DNA of 64,000 nt from the NCBI RefSeq assembly GCF_030730205.1, contig NZ_JANQVQ010000125.1:46361-110360 (forward strand), in the 5' to 3' direction. Each line of letters opens with the position of its first letter. Positions within the stretch are counted from its first letter, which is position 1. The notes beneath the pieces are model-generated. The model was not told where the DNA came from. It did not search any database and was given only the letters and a program-made list of their open reading frames with translations. This document shows, piece by piece, positions 52,401-63,700 of the stretch. The DNA comes from Paraglaciecola sp. Lineage in GTDB: Bacteria; Pseudomonadota; Gammaproteobacteria; Enterobacterales; Alteromonadaceae. A program made the position numbers and the translations under genes.

Positions 52401-53873
52401 GTGAAATTAGTATCAGAGCCTGGCGTGGGTACCATTGCCACTGGTGTTGCGAAAGCCTACGCTGATTTGATTACCATTTCTGGTTACGACGGTGGTACTG
52501 GCGCAAGCCCTCTGACCTCTGTGAAATACGCCGGTAGTCCATTTGAGTTAGGTCTAGCAGAAACACAACAAGCTTTAGTTGAAAACGGCTTACGCCATAA
52601 GGTCAGAGTGCAAACTGACGGTGGTCTTAAAACCGGTTTAGATGTGGTAAAAGCGGCTATTTTAGGTGCTGAAAGTTTTGGTTTTGGTACTGGCCCCATG
52701 GTTGCCTTAGGATGTAAATACTTACGTATTTGCCACTTGAACAATTGTGCAACAGGCGTTGCAACTCAAGACGAAAAACTGCGTGAAAACTACTTCATTG
52801 GCCTACCAGAGATGGTCATGAACTACTTCAAGTTTGTTGCGCAAGAAGTGCGTGAAATTCTTGCCAGTATGGGCGTTGAAAAACTCGATGATATTATTGG
52901 TCGCACTGAATTGCTTAAAACCTTAAACGGTTTAACGGCAAAACAGAATAAATTGGATTTAAGCCCTTTGTTAGCCAAATTCAAAGCTGGCTCTCATACC
53001 AGTTTGTTTTGTTCAGAAACCACCAATGCGCCATTGGATAAAGGTGACTTAAACCAACAAATATTAGCAGATGCAAAAGAAGCGATTACCTCAGGTAAAG
53101 GGGCACATTTGCGTTATACCATTCGTAACACTGACCGGTCAGTCGGAGCGACCTTGTCCGGTGAAATCGCCAAGGTTCATGGTAACCATGCCATGCATGA
53201 CGCTCCCATTCAAATCCACTTAACGGGTACCGCTGGGCAAAGTTTTGGCGTGTGGAATGCCGGTGGGTTAGAAATGCGTTTAGTGGGTGATGCCAACGAT
53301 TATGTTGGTAAAGGCATGACGGGTGGTCAGTTAGTCATCCACCCACCACGCAATATCACCTTTGACCCCCACGTCAGTGCCATTATGGGGAATACCTGTT
53401 TATATGGTGCTACGGGCGGTAAATTATTTGCTGCAGGTCGTGCAGGTGAACGTTTTGCCGTACGTAACTCTGGCGCCATTGCTGTCGTTGAAGGAACGGG
53501 TGATAACGCATGTGAATACATGACCGGTGGTATCGTGGCCATACTTGGTTCAACTGGTGTTAACTTTGGCGCAGGCATGACAGGGGGTTTTGCTTACATT
53601 CTTGATGAGCTTAACGACTTAGATAATCGCGTTAACAAAGAGTTAGTTGAAATCCTAGAAATCGGCGACAAGGTTATTTTGTCAGAACATTTACGCGGTT
53701 TAATTAATCAACATTACGAGTTAACTGGCAGTGAGCATGCATTAAATCTACTCACCCACTTTGCCGAAGAATTACCACGCTTTAGGCTGGTAAAACCCAA
53801 AACAAGTGATGTTAAGAATTTGCTGGGCCACATCAGTCGCTCAACCGCTGAGTTGCGTTTGCAAGCTCAATAA
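49407..53873 (+). CDS. gltB: Glutamate synthase (NADPH) large subunit
   Basis: Protein of 1488 residues. After removal of the first 12 residues, Cys13 (NCGFGLIAH) becomes the N-terminal nucleophile of the class II glutaminase domain (13 to about 430). Then come a central domain, the FMN-binding synthase barrel (about 790-1190), the 3Fe-4S cysteines Cys1103, Cys1109 and Cys1114 (CKYLRICHLNNC), and the GXGXG beta-helix (about 1250-1440). It makes two glutamates from glutamine and 2-oxoglutarate with GltD. AAGGAG precedes the ATG. Confidence 0.97.
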   Translation: MSLYHPNDSKDNCGFGLIAHTTGEASHKIVSTAIQALDRMQHRGGIAADGKTGDGCGLLMQKPNSFFQDIASENGWKLSKKYAVGMIFLSQDVKLADSARLVLTEELERETMSIVGWRVVPTDHSVLGDLAATGVPQIEQIFVNAPSGWRKRDVERRLYMARRRAEKRLSTDPDFYVACLSGLVSIYKGLVMPRDLPKFYLDLADERLQSAICVFHQRFSTNTLPRWPLAQPFRFLAHNGEINTIRGNRDWSRARSNKFVTPLLPDLQDAAPFVNLEGSDSSSLDNMLELFLAGGMDIFRAMRLLVPPAYQNNKTMDDDLRAFYEFNSMHMEPWDGPAGIVLTNGRHVACNLDRNGLRPARYVLTKDGLITLASEVGIWDYEPQDVIEKGRVGPGEMLAVDTYTGKIWRSNEIDDELKERHPYREWINKHIKRLAPIEQCDASSIGKRAFSDDMMATYHKLFNYSYEEMQQIIKVLAKDGQEAVGSMGDDTPMAVLSSKQRVIYDYFRQQFAQVTNPPIDSLRENHVMSLATCIGREQNVFSETSGYAQRVLFDSPILVYTDLKQLREFDSEYYYSEKVDLNYLPEEGLKKAIERICNEVEYLVKTKRATFVILSDREVKANKIPIPAAMAVGAVQKRLIDKALRCDANIVVETASARDPHHFAVLIGLGATAIYPFLAYETIEQMVEKGEIETDAMQATLNYRKGINKGLYKIMSKMGISTVASYRSSKLFEAVGINKDVVKLCFAGIPSRIQGAGFDDFEQDQINLQRIAWLKRKTISHGGLLKYVHGGEYHAYNPDVVTTLQKAVVSGKYEDYKAFSSLVNDRAPAHFRDLLGLNPENAPIDISLVEPAENLFPRFDTAAMSIGALSPEAHEALAVAMNRLGGRSNSGEGGEDPARFNTEKNSKIKQVASGRFGVTPHYLVNAEVIQIKVAQGAKPGEGGQLPGDKVTNYIAELRFSVPGVTLISPPPHHDIYSIEDLAQLIFDLKQVNPKALISVKLVSEPGVGTIATGVAKAYADLITISGYDGGTGASPLTSVKYAGSPFELGLAETQQALVENGLRHKVRVQTDGGLKTGLDVVKAAILGAESFGFGTGPMVALGCKYLRICHLNNCATGVATQDEKLRENYFIGLPEMVMNYFKFVAQEVREILASMGVEKLDDIIGRTELLKTLNGLTAKQNKLDLSPLLAKFKAGSHTSLFCSETTNAPLDKGDLNQQILADAKEAITSGKGAHLRYTIRNTDRSVGATLSGEIAKVHGNHAMHDAPIQIHLTGTAGQSFGVWNAGGLEMRLVGDANDYVGKGMTGGQLVIHPPRNITFDPHVSAIMGNTCLYGATGGKLFAAGRAGERFAVRNSGAIAVVEGTGDNACEYMTGGIVAILGSTGVNFGAGMTGGFAYILDELNDLDNRVNKELVEILEIGDKVILSEHLRGLINQHYELTGSEHALNLLTHFAEELPRFRLVKPKTSDVKNLLGHISRSTAELRLQAQ

Positions 53874-53891
53874 GCAGTAGGATTAAATTAA

Positions 53892-55307
<1,416 letters not shown>

Positions 55308-55334
55308 GACGTTTCAAAGGGTTTTAGACAAAAT

Positions 55335-55361
55335 AAAAGGGAGCTAATCGCTCCCTTTTTT
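55335..55361. terminator. Bidirectional terminator between gltD and frnE-like gene
   Basis: AAAAGGGAGC pairs with GCTCCCTTTT around a 5-nt loop, followed by T on the plus strand and by T (from the A run) on the minus strand. It sits between convergent genes. Confidence 0.9.
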
Positions 55362-55363
55362 AT

Positions 55364-56011
55364 TTAGGCTGTTTCGCTCGCAATTTGTTTTAACGCTTGA
55401 GCAAAAACAGCGGCAGGTTGGCCACCACTAATCAAATGTTTGTCATTAATAATAACCGCTGGTACTGACTGAATGCCCGCCCGTTGAAAGTGCTGTTGGG
55501 CCGCTCTAACCTCTTGTACAAAGTGGTCAGATGCTAAGACGTTTTTTGCTTCAGAAGTGTTTAAGCCCACTTTTTTAACCACTCCAAGCAGTTGCTCATG
55601 ATCACTCGGATCACCACTGTCTTTAAAATATAAATCAAATAAGGCCAGCTTCAATGCTGTTTGTTTACCCTGCGACTCAGCCCAGTGCAACAATCGGTGA
55701 GCATCAAATGTATTGTAGATCCTTCCGCCCCCCCTATTGCCAAAAGCATAACCTACGTCCAAACCGCGCTGTTTAATCATGTTTCTGTTTTGTTCGGCTT
55801 GCGTCTCACTGATGCCGTATTTTTGGGTAATATGTTCTGTAATTTCTTGACCTTCTTGGGGCATCTGTGGATTAAGTTCAAAGGGCTGCCAGGTAATATC
55901 AGCGTGAATCTCTCCTTGTAACTCACTTAACGCTTGTTCTAAAGCTTTGTAGCCGATGATGCACCAAGGACATGAAACATCAGACACAATGTCAATTTTT
56001 AAGTTTTTCAT
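55364..56011 (-). CDS. DsbA-family (FrnE-type) oxidoreductase
   Basis: Protein of 215 residues with a thioredoxin-like fold, CPWC at 14-17 and no signal peptide, so cytoplasmic. The helical insert and RIYNTFDAHRLLHWAE segment, the cis-Pro region SVPAVIIND and SGGQP near the C-terminus are typical of the FrnE/2-hydroxychromene isomerase-like group. These proteins are linked to thiol oxidation or polyketide tailoring; the role here is unknown. Monocistronic. Confidence 0.87.
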   Translation of the reverse strand: MKNLKIDIVSDVSCPWCIIGYKALEQALSELQGEIHADITWQPFELNPQMPQEGQEITEHITQKYGISETQAEQNRNMIKQRGLDVGYAFGNRGGGRIYNTFDAHRLLHWAESQGKQTALKLALFDLYFKDSGDPSDHEQLLGVVKKVGLNTSEAKNVLASDHFVQEVRAAQQHFQRAGIQSVPAVIINDKHLISGGQPAAVFAQALKQIASETA

Positions 56012-56085
56012 TTAAGGTTCTCTTTTATTTATTAGCGAATACTCTGGCACGACCGCCTCGTCGAAATAGTTATAGGAACAAAGTA

Positions 56086-56604
56086 TTAAACTTGCTTAGG
56101 CCGCTTGAACTGCCTTTGTACGCCCACTAAGGCTGACAATAAAGCTTCGATTAGTAGACTTAACAATAAGGCTATTGCGAGCCCCCATAATAAGGCGCTG
56201 GGTTGTAAAATAAGTACGTAAGTATATTGCGCCATAGTCTGTTGCATAATGGTTTGGTCGTGCGCAAACACCACATGAAACGTGCGTTGAATCTGACCTT
56301 GCTGCAACACCATCATTTCGTCTTTAAGCAAGGCAACACGTGTAACAATATACTCAATATTACCCGCATCTTGCTTAAATACGGCATCGTCACTGGCTTT
56401 GTAATGATTTAACAATTTTTGTATGTCACCAGCAAAAAAACGGTCAGCTGTTTGTTGAAAACCGACAAGGTTTTGTCTAGCTTCTGACAACATAGCATCA
56501 ACTCGCTTGGCATATTGATCAACCATTGCTGGTAGCTGAACACCAACCAACATACCCATTGAAAATAAGATAAGTCGTAAATAATCCCTAAGCATTTTCA
56601 TCAT
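56086..56604 (-). CDS. DUF2937 membrane protein
   Basis: Protein of 172 residues. The opening MLRDYLRLILFSMGMLVGVQLPAMVDQYAKRV is the conserved DUF2937 N-terminus as I remember it. There are two membrane helices (about 8-28 and 130-152) with a helical periplasmic segment between and a basic tail. Function unknown. Two Met codons precede the family start; I keep the first. Confidence 0.75.
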   Translation of the reverse strand: MMKMLRDYLRLILFSMGMLVGVQLPAMVDQYAKRVDAMLSEARQNLVGFQQTADRFFAGDIQKLLNHYKASDDAVFKQDAGNIEYIVTRVALLKDEMMVLQQGQIQRTFHVVFAHDQTIMQQTMAQYTYVLILQPSALLWGLAIALLLSLLIEALLSALVGVQRQFKRPKQV

Positions 56605-56709
56605 TAACTTATACCCTAGCGTTGAGCTTAATACCTTTTGACCGCGCTTAAAGCTTGCTGCACTTTCTGTGAACTTCTATAGTAAAGCTTACCATTCATC
56701 ATTGAGTAC

Positions 56710-57084
56710 ATGGCTTTGCTAAACATCCGTGCCAGTTACATTCATCTAAGCTTGTTTTTTTCTGTTATGGCTCTAATTGGCTTTAGCAGTGCGGCTTACT
56801 CTACGCCAATGTCCTGCCCAACTCAATTTCATCAGCTCCCCTTAACGCCTTCAGCAGGCTTTTGTCAGGCCTTTGATCAAGAATTTCCGGTGAGTCTGTC
56901 TTACTTTAGCGCGCTTAAACAAGAGGCGGTCAGAGCCTTTTATGTGCAAGAATTAGGCTTACCTAAATCAGACTCGATTACCAAAGGCCGCTACCTATTA
57001 AACTACCATGACCGCCAACTCACCATTGTTATTTCGGCTGATGGTCAGGGCAGTCAAATCGATATCTTACTTAAGGATCAGTAA
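56710..57084 (+). CDS. Small exported protein of unknown function
   Basis: I do not recognise a family. The 124 residues begin with a signal peptide (hydrophobic 11-29, likely cleavage after AYS). The mature ~90 residues contain two cysteines (SCPTQF and GFCQAF) that could form a disulfide. There are no membrane segments after the signal. It is divergent from the DUF2937 gene and about 100 nt upstream of the DUF2726 gene in the same direction. Confidence 0.6.
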   Translation: MALLNIRASYIHLSLFFSVMALIGFSSAAYSTPMSCPTQFHQLPLTPSAGFCQAFDQEFPVSLSYFSALKQEAVRAFYVQELGLPKSDSITKGRYLLNYHDRQLTIVISADGQGSQIDILLKDQ

Positions 57085-57183
57085 CTTCCACTGAAGCACC
57101 CTGCTAGCTTATTGGCACTGTCTTTGCTATCTCAACAGCATACTAAACAATGTTGTCAATAAAGTGGCAAAGCAGGAGAAATA

Positions 57184-57783
57184 ATGGAACTCGTCATCAT
57201 TTTAATGATTTTACTGATCATTGTGGCAGTGGCAGCTATCAAGTTAAATGAGCCTGCGCTGGCCTTTCCCTTTAAAAAGAAAGCAAGCTTATTCACTCCG
57301 GTTGAGCGCAGCTTTTTGATGTTAATTGAAGAAGCAGTAGGGCGAGACTATCGCATTTTGTGTCGGGTTAAATTAGTCGATATTTTGGCAGTGCGTCAAA
57401 GTACTGACAAAAAAACCAGCAAAAATGCTATAAGCCGTGCTAACTCACGCTATTTAGACTTTGTCTTGTGCTCTAAAGATGATCTGACCCCAATTATTGC
57501 CGTCGATCTTGTGCACGGTAATGGCAAAGAGGGTTATAAAAAGCAAAAAGACTGGTTTGTAACAGGATCGCTTGATGCTGCGAATATTCCTCATGTCAGA
57601 ATTAAGGTACGTTCGGGCTATAAAGCATCTGAAATTAGAGAGTGCATCGAAGCAAAACTCCCCAATAGACGCCCTAGCCAACTAAAAGCACCCATCATGC
57701 AGGGGACCTTGAATATTCCTGATGAGCTTAAACAAAAAGCCAAACCCACACGCCCTGTTGGACGTAATCCGATAGCCGCATAA
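57184..57783 (+). CDS. DUF2726 protein
   Basis: Protein of 199 residues. One N-terminal membrane helix (2-22) is followed by a DUF2726 domain (about 36-165), proposed to have a nuclease- or topoisomerase-like core. VERSFLMLIEEAVGRDYRILCRVKLVDIL and LDFVLCSKDDLTPIIAVDL are the conserved stretches. The acidic DFVLC...AVDL pattern resembles PD-(D/E)XK-type active sites, which is inference. GGAGAAATA precedes the ATG. A strong terminator follows. Confidence 0.75.
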   Translation: MELVIILMILLIIVAVAAIKLNEPALAFPFKKKASLFTPVERSFLMLIEEAVGRDYRILCRVKLVDILAVRQSTDKKTSKNAISRANSRYLDFVLCSKDDLTPIIAVDLVHGNGKEGYKKQKDWFVTGSLDAANIPHVRIKVRSGYKASEIRECIEAKLPNRRPSQLKAPIMQGTLNIPDELKQKAKPTRPVGRNPIAA

Positions 57784-57810
57784 TCGTCGTTAAACACAAA
57801 ATATATAAAC

Positions 57811-57838
57811 AAAAAAACCAGCTTAAGCTGGTTTTTTT
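57811..57838. terminator. Bidirectional terminator between DUF2726 gene and mdh
   Basis: A perfect 28-bp palindrome: seven A, ACCAGCTT-type stem and its complement, then seven T. It can end both the DUF2726 transcript and the mdh transcript arriving from the other strand. Confidence 0.9.
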
Positions 57839-57857
57839 ATGACAAACAGCAAACGTA

Positions 57858-58796
57858 TTATTTACCGTTTACGAACTCAACACCTAATTGAATATCACCG
57901 CGTAATCCGTCTAACATCGATTCTTTCGCGTTTTGCTCAAAGGCACTTAGTTCGCCGTAAGATAAAATTTCTTCGACACCATTTTTGCCTAAGCGTACAG
58001 GGTGAGAGAAAAAGACTGCGTCATCGCTGTTGGTTTCAACATAGGTATATTCAACTACGTTGTCACCACGCATTGCTGCAACTAGAGACAAACAAAAACG
58101 TGCTGCTGCTTGACCCATAGATAAAGTAGCAGATCCGCCGCCAGCTTTTGCTTCAACAACTTCAGTGCCTGCGTTTTGAATGCGAGTGGTTAAACTGGCA
58201 ACTTCTTCATCAGTAAAATCAACACCTTCAACTTGTGATAACAAAGGTAGGATAGTGGTACCAGAGTGGCCACCAATGACTGGCACATGCACGTTGGCAG
58301 GATTTAATCCTTTTAAGTTTCCAACGAAGGTTTCAGCACGGATAACATCTAGGGTTGTCACGCCGAACAATTTATTTTTGTTATACACGCCTTTCGCTTT
58401 TAGCGCTTCAGCAGCAATCGCTACAGTGGTATTCACTGGGTTAGTGATAACGCAAATACAAGCTTCAGGGCATGTGTCAGCAATCGCATCAATTAGGTTT
58501 CTCACGATACCGGCATTGATATTGAACAAGTCTGAGCGATCCATACCTGGCTTACGTGGCACGCCAGCAGGGATCAACACGATATCACAGCCTGTTAGCG
58601 CGTCAGCTAGGTTGTCTTTACCAAAACCTTCAACTTTTACGTCTGTGGGTATGTGGCTTAAGTCAACAGCAACGCCAGGCACCACTGGAGCAACATCATA
58701 CAATGACAATTCAGAACCAGCCGGTAATTGAGTCTTCAATAACAAAGACAACGCCTGACCTATACCACCCGCAGCACCAAGTACAGCTACTTTCAT
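57858..58796 (-). CDS. mdh: Malate dehydrogenase (NAD)
   Basis: TCA-cycle enzyme oxidising malate to oxaloacetate, 312 residues, the same length as E. coli Mdh. The NAD loop [14 protein letters not shown] is at 7-20. The substrate arginines are in [13 protein letters not shown], and the catalytic His is in [21 protein letters not shown] precedes the ATG. It is divergent from argR, the classical gammaproteobacterial arrangement. Confidence 0.97.
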   Translation of the reverse strand: MKVAVLGAAGGIGQALSLLLKTQLPAGSELSLYDVAPVVPGVAVDLSHIPTDVKVEGFGKDNLADALTGCDIVLIPAGVPRKPGMDRSDLFNINAGIVRNLIDAIADTCPEACICVITNPVNTTVAIAAEALKAKGVYNKNKLFGVTTLDVIRAETFVGNLKGLNPANVHVPVIGGHSGTTILPLLSQVEGVDFTDEEVASLTTRIQNAGTEVVEAKAGGGSATLSMGQAAARFCLSLVAAMRGDNVVEYTYVETNSDDAVFFSHPVRLGKNGVEEILSYGELSAFEQNAKESMLDGLRGDIQLGVEFVNGK

Positions 58797-58989
58797 AATT
58801 CTCTCCTGTGTAAAGCGATTTGCTAAGTAATTAACCTCAATTATAAAAAACTTACAACCAAGGCTTTGGGAAAACGCCTATCATACTACCTCATTGTTTT
58901 TTTTGTCACTCGATTACTCACTGAAACTATAGGCAAATTGCTTAAAGCGCAGCAATGCGGCAAAATAGCCGTTAAAAATCGAGGAAGCT

Positions 58990-59454
58990 ATGGCCACTAT
59001 CAAACAAGAAGCGTTAATTAGAGCATTCAAAGATATACTCAATACTGAAAATTTCGGTTCACAGGGTGATATTGTTGAAGCACTAAAAGAGCAAAAATTC
59101 GATAATATTAGTCAATCGAAGGTATCCAGAATGCTCAGCAAGTTTGGCGCGGTACGGACCCGTAATGCTCGCGGTGATATGGTTTATTGCCTTCCCCCCG
59201 AACTTGGTATGCCTACTGCTAAAAGCCCTTTAAAGCAATTGGTATTAGATATTGTGCATAACAATGTGATGGTGATCATTCGTACCAGCCCTGGTGCAGC
59301 ACAACTGATTGCCAGATTGCTAGACTCATTAGGGAAAAAAGACGGCGTACTGGGCACCATCGCCGGTGACGACACGATTTTTATCGCCCCTTCAGATATT
59401 ACCCAAATTGAAACCATCAGGAATAAAGTCGAAGCTTTGTTTGAGAATGTCTAG
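58990..59454 (+). CDS. argR: Arginine repressor ArgR
   Basis: Hexameric arginine-dependent regulator of 154 residues. The N-terminal winged helix has SQSKVSRML at 41-49 as recognition helix, and the C-terminal arginine-binding core has GTIAGDDTI (122-130) with Asp127/Asp128. It would control arginine biosynthesis and possibly the argD-ast cluster in this window (candidate operator at 13518-13535). GAGGAAG precedes the ATG. Confidence 0.96.
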   Translation: MATIKQEALIRAFKDILNTENFGSQGDIVEALKEQKFDNISQSKVSRMLSKFGAVRTRNARGDMVYCLPPELGMPTAKSPLKQLVLDIVHNNVMVIIRTSPGAAQLIARLLDSLGKKDGVLGTIAGDDTIFIAPSDITQIETIRNKVEALFENV

Positions 59455-59467
59455 GGCACCTTGAATA

Positions 59468-59492
59468 AGCCCAGTGAATAAAGCTCTGGGCT
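59468..59492. terminator. Weak hairpin between argR and the nuclease gene
   Basis: AGCCCAG pairs with CTGGGCT around an 11-nt loop between convergent genes. There is no strong T run on either side, so it is a possible terminator only. Confidence 0.4.
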
Positions 59493-59514
59493 CCTAAAGA
59501 ATAAGAAATACTTA

Positions 59515-60681
59515 TCAAGGTAGATGAATATCCACCCACACCAGTCGATGATCTGACGATGCCTGTCTATCCTTTATGAGGCGAAATGTAAGCTCGGTGC
59601 TCACGGGCCAAAACACCCCAGAATCAATTATTTTAAGGTTAGCCGATGGCAATACATAATCAGCGCGCATGCCCCATTCAGCTGTGTGACTTTCCCCATG
59701 GCCATTCTGTGGTCTCAGCTGCGCTGCACCTTCACTTTTGGGAATAGTTGACGAATTTATCAGCTCAGATGCCAGCAATGACCCTATTCCACTTTTGATC
59801 CCATCACCTTCCACCGCAGAAGCATTCAGATCCCCGACAATCACAAACGAAGTAGCATCTAAACCGCCACTACGACCAACATCATCATAGATATAAGCCG
59901 CTCGCTCATCACCATTGATATAATCAAACCAAAATCGAATTTCATCATGATTCCGTTTACCATTCCTATCCTCGAACCCATCGAAAACCGGTGGCGTTGG
60001 ATGGCTAGCCAGCACATGCAATGTTTGTCCATCAACTGATACAGGCACATCCCAATGAGACTTAGATGAGAGCCGAAGAACTTGCTGTGCTTCATCAGAA
60101 AACCACGCCTTTCCCTGCTCGTCTTTTATGCTAGCCAAAAGACTATTAGGCATGTCTTTCCATAAAAAATGTTGGAAGGTGCGAATACGTTTGGTCTCAA
60201 TGGGGAAACGACTCAATATCAACATACCATATTGGCCCGGATATAAGCCGAACCCGAAGGCATCACTACCTAATCCGCTGGCTATACCGTCTTTGTCTAA
60301 ATCTAATCCAGAGTCCACGCCGGTATTTACCGGCGCAGTGTAATAATACGGATAATCTATTGCTTGGTTATTTTGCTGAGCAACATTCAGATAATTTTTT
60401 ATAAAGGCCTCAACGCCTATATCAGCAGCTTGGGTGTAGTCAAACTCATTCAGTAAAATAATGTCAGCCCGAATTATTTGAATAATTTCAGCAATATTTT
60501 TTATCTGCGAATTATCGCCGGATGCGAGACGCTCAAATAACTCATTACCAACGGGACGCGTTCCCTTAGGTAAATAGTTACTTGCTTCCATACTGACATT
60601 GAAAGTGGCAATTCGTAAAGTTTGACTCATTGCGAAACTCGAAAAAAGTAAGATGAAAAAACAGTAAACAAAACGATTCAT
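59515..60681 (-). CDS. Secreted endonuclease/exonuclease/phosphatase-fold enzyme
   Basis: From ATG 60681 the product has 388 residues with a signal peptide (hydrophobic 4-17, cleavage near AMS). All EEP active-site motifs are visible: TFN (Asn28), LNEF (Glu79), SHPTPP (His227), GDLN (Asp284, Asn286), MRADYVLPS (Asp341) and SSDHRLVWVDI (Asp377, His378). DLDKDG at 127-132 resembles a calcium-binding loop. It should hydrolyse phosphodiester or phosphomonoester bonds outside the cytoplasm. The substrate (DNA, phospholipid, inositol phosphate) is not shown by sequence. It lies 69 nt after the TonB receptor gene, beyond a terminator. Confidence 0.85.
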   Translation of the reverse strand: MNRFVYCFFILLFSSFAMSQTLRIATFNVSMEASNYLPKGTRPVGNELFERLASGDNSQIKNIAEIIQIIRADIILLNEFDYTQAADIGVEAFIKNYLNVAQQNNQAIDYPYYYTAPVNTGVDSGLDLDKDGIASGLGSDAFGFGLYPGQYGMLILSRFPIETKRIRTFQHFLWKDMPNSLLASIKDEQGKAWFSDEAQQVLRLSSKSHWDVPVSVDGQTLHVLASHPTPPVFDGFEDRNGKRNHDEIRFWFDYINGDERAAYIYDDVGRSGGLDATSFVIVGDLNASAVEGDGIKSGIGSLLASELINSSTIPKSEGAAQLRPQNGHGESHTAEWGMRADYVLPSANLKIIDSGVFWPVSTELTFRLIKDRQASSDHRLVWVDIHLP

Positions 60682-60700
60682 AACATTCTCAATTTTCAAT

Positions 60701-60729
60701 AAAAAAAGCCGACTTTAAAAGTCGGCTTT
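60701..60729 (-). terminator. Intrinsic terminator between the TonB receptor and the nuclease gene
   Basis: AAAGCCGAC and GTCGGCTTT form a 9-bp stem around 7 nt, followed on the minus strand by a T run. It ends 20 nt before the nuclease start codon, leaving no space for a promoter between them. Confidence 0.85.
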
Positions 60730-60750
60730 AACGTTTTTAAAAAGCTTTAT

Positions 60751-63700
60751 TTAGAAGCTATATTTAACACCTACACGCACTTCCCACAATGAACCGGCCA
60801 CGTAGGGTGATTCATCAGCTTGACTTGGGTTAACACGGTTAATTAAATATGTTCCATCATCATTCATCGAAGCATCAACTACAGAAGCAACGTTGAATGG
60901 TCCTCTGCGTTGAATACCCCAGTCATCATTTAAGAAATTACCGAGGTTCTTCATAACGAAGAAAGCATTAGCTCTATGACCTTCAGCAAAGGCTGGCAAC
61001 TGTTGATCGATACGGAAGTCGAAACGAGTAGACCAGCTAGATTCGCCAGAGTTACGTGGAACGATTTGACCACGATACTTTTCTAAGCCCGCATCAGAAA
61101 TAAATGCGTCGAAATCAGCCATAACTGCATCAGAAGCAAACATGACATCAGTACCATATTGATCAGTGGTAGGTACGTACATCAATGAACGGTAGTCAGC
61201 CAAGTCTACGCCCGGGTTAAAGTTGTCAAACGAGTATGAGAAGTTACGACCCGCTTTACGGTTACCAAACAACGAGAAGCTTGTTTTATACCCTTCCATG
61301 AACTCAGTTGAGTAGCGTAAGCTCATAGTAAAGTTATGAGGAATTTCGTAATTCGAAGTGCCAACACCAGGATCGTTCTGATCAGAAGTTGCAATGTTAG
61401 TAAAGTTAGAGAATGCAACCGAACTCGTCATTGGGTTGTAATCTTTAGCTTTGTTGAATGCATAACCGAAATTAACATCTAAACCAAAATCATATTCTTT
61501 CTTCATAGCAAACGAGATAGTGGTCGCACTGCCGTCGCTTTTTGCATTAGTTAACAGAAGATCACTGTAACGAGAATTACGATACACTGGATTTCCACTA
61601 CTGTTTGTACCGATTGCTATACCTTCGTAGATTGGACGGCCGTCAATTGTAACCTCACCTGATGGCTGAACTGCCAAGTTAACAATGGTTGCTGAATCTT
61701 GTTTCTTGGTATACAGCAAGTCCGCTGAAAATATGTAGTCATCTTCAGTAACAAAGGTTGCACCAATGTTGTATTTCCATTCGCCAGGCATGTCAAAATC
61801 AGGATCTACGGCGTTTGTAGATGGCTCTTGACCCAATGTAGGCTCATTAATCGCAACTTGGTCAAACATGGTTTGCAAAGGTGAATAGATTGCTTGACCA
61901 TTACCCACTTTAGCATTGTCGAAAATACTTATATCATTTCTGTAAGCATCGATATTTGTTACACCATCGTTAGAATAGCTATTTGATAGGTAAACGTTTG
62001 GATTGCCACCCGAGTACAAGCCTAAGCCACCACGGACTTCTAAGTTATCACTGGCTGACCAATTAAAACCAAAGCGCGGTTGTAACAAACTAACACCGTC
62101 AAAGGTCGCTTGGTTAGTAATACCGTAACGAGATTCAAATAACGCATTTTCATTAGGCTTGTCACTACTTGATATCCAGTCATAACGTAAACCAAACATC
62201 AAAGTAACGTCATCCATTACCCACTCATCTTGTAAATAAACGGCTTGAGTTTTATAAGAGAAGTTCGCTGCTGCATCATCAGGATTATTCGTGCCTGCTG
62301 AGTTGTTGTAATAAACATCATCAGCAAAACCTAATTCAAAATCATCTAAGCCACTTGCCCCACCCAGAGTGTTACGGTTGAAATCACCACCAAAACGGTA
62401 TTCACCGATGGTATGTTGCATGAACAAGTTGAAAACATCTAAGCTTTCAAGCTCATAGCCACCAGTGATGGTATGGTCATCTAAATAATACGTACCTGCG
62501 ATTTTAACCGTAGTGTTTTCCCAGTTTAAATCATTTGATTGACGTGAATCATCTGGACCTAAGAAGATTTGACCACCGTTCTCTAAAGAACTGATCTGAA
62601 CTTCACCAAATCCACTAGCCGCATCAGTTGAACGTTGTTCATTATCTAATTTGGTGTGCCCTACTCTAATTTCAGTAGAAAAGTTGTCTGACCAATCTGA
62701 ATACAAAGAACCAACAACAGCGTCTAAAGTTGCACCTTTCTTATAATAGTGATTAGACAAAGTGAGAGTACTGCTACTTTCATCTGACTGATCAATTACG
62801 AATCCGTCATTATAGTTATAAACTAATGAAGCACGGTGAGAGTCATTGATATTCCAATCTAATTTAACTAATAGTTTTTCATCTTCAACTGGTGCAGAAG
62901 CTGGCATACCACCTGCGTCATAGCCATATACGTCTTGAGCAATTTGAATCGCACGATTGACTTCGTCCATGGTCACTGAACCATTAGTCAATGCGTCGTA
63001 AGTGAAAATCTGGGCACCTTCAAGTTTTTCGTAAGAAACGAAACCAAATAAAGTATCAGCAATTAATGGGAAGCCTACGTTAACGCCGTAACGCTTAGTA
63101 GTATAATCTCCACGGTCAACTGTTGAGCCTTCGATTTTGTCACCAGACAAAGAGTCACTAGAGTAATCGAAGAACGCACTTCCGTGAACTTCGTTAGTAC
63201 CTGACTTAGTTACCGCATTGATGTTACAGCCAGTGAAACCACCGTATTGAACGTCAAAAGGGGCAATCTCAACTGCAACTTGATCAATAGCGTCAAAGGA
63301 GAAAGGCATACGAACAGTCGGGTAACCGTTGTTGTTCAAACCAAAACTGTCGTTCATGCGAACACCATCAACAGTTAAGCTGCTGAAGCGAGGATGGCTA
63401 CCACCACAGATGATTGATTCTTCACCATTGTCTTCTGAAATACTGATACGTGGATCAACACGCACGATATCTTTAATATCACGGTCAGCAGAAGGCGCGG
63501 CATTGAGGTCCTCTAAATTAAAGGTAGAGCCAGGGCCAATTTGACCGAATTCCACACTGCTTATTTGAGAAGCTGTAACTGCGATACGTTCAATGTTCTG
63601 TTCATTTTCCAAAGCTACGTCAAAAGGTAAAGTTTCACCTAGTGTTAAATATACGTCGCTGACTGTTGTGTCTTGAAATTTATCTGAATCAATTTGAACG

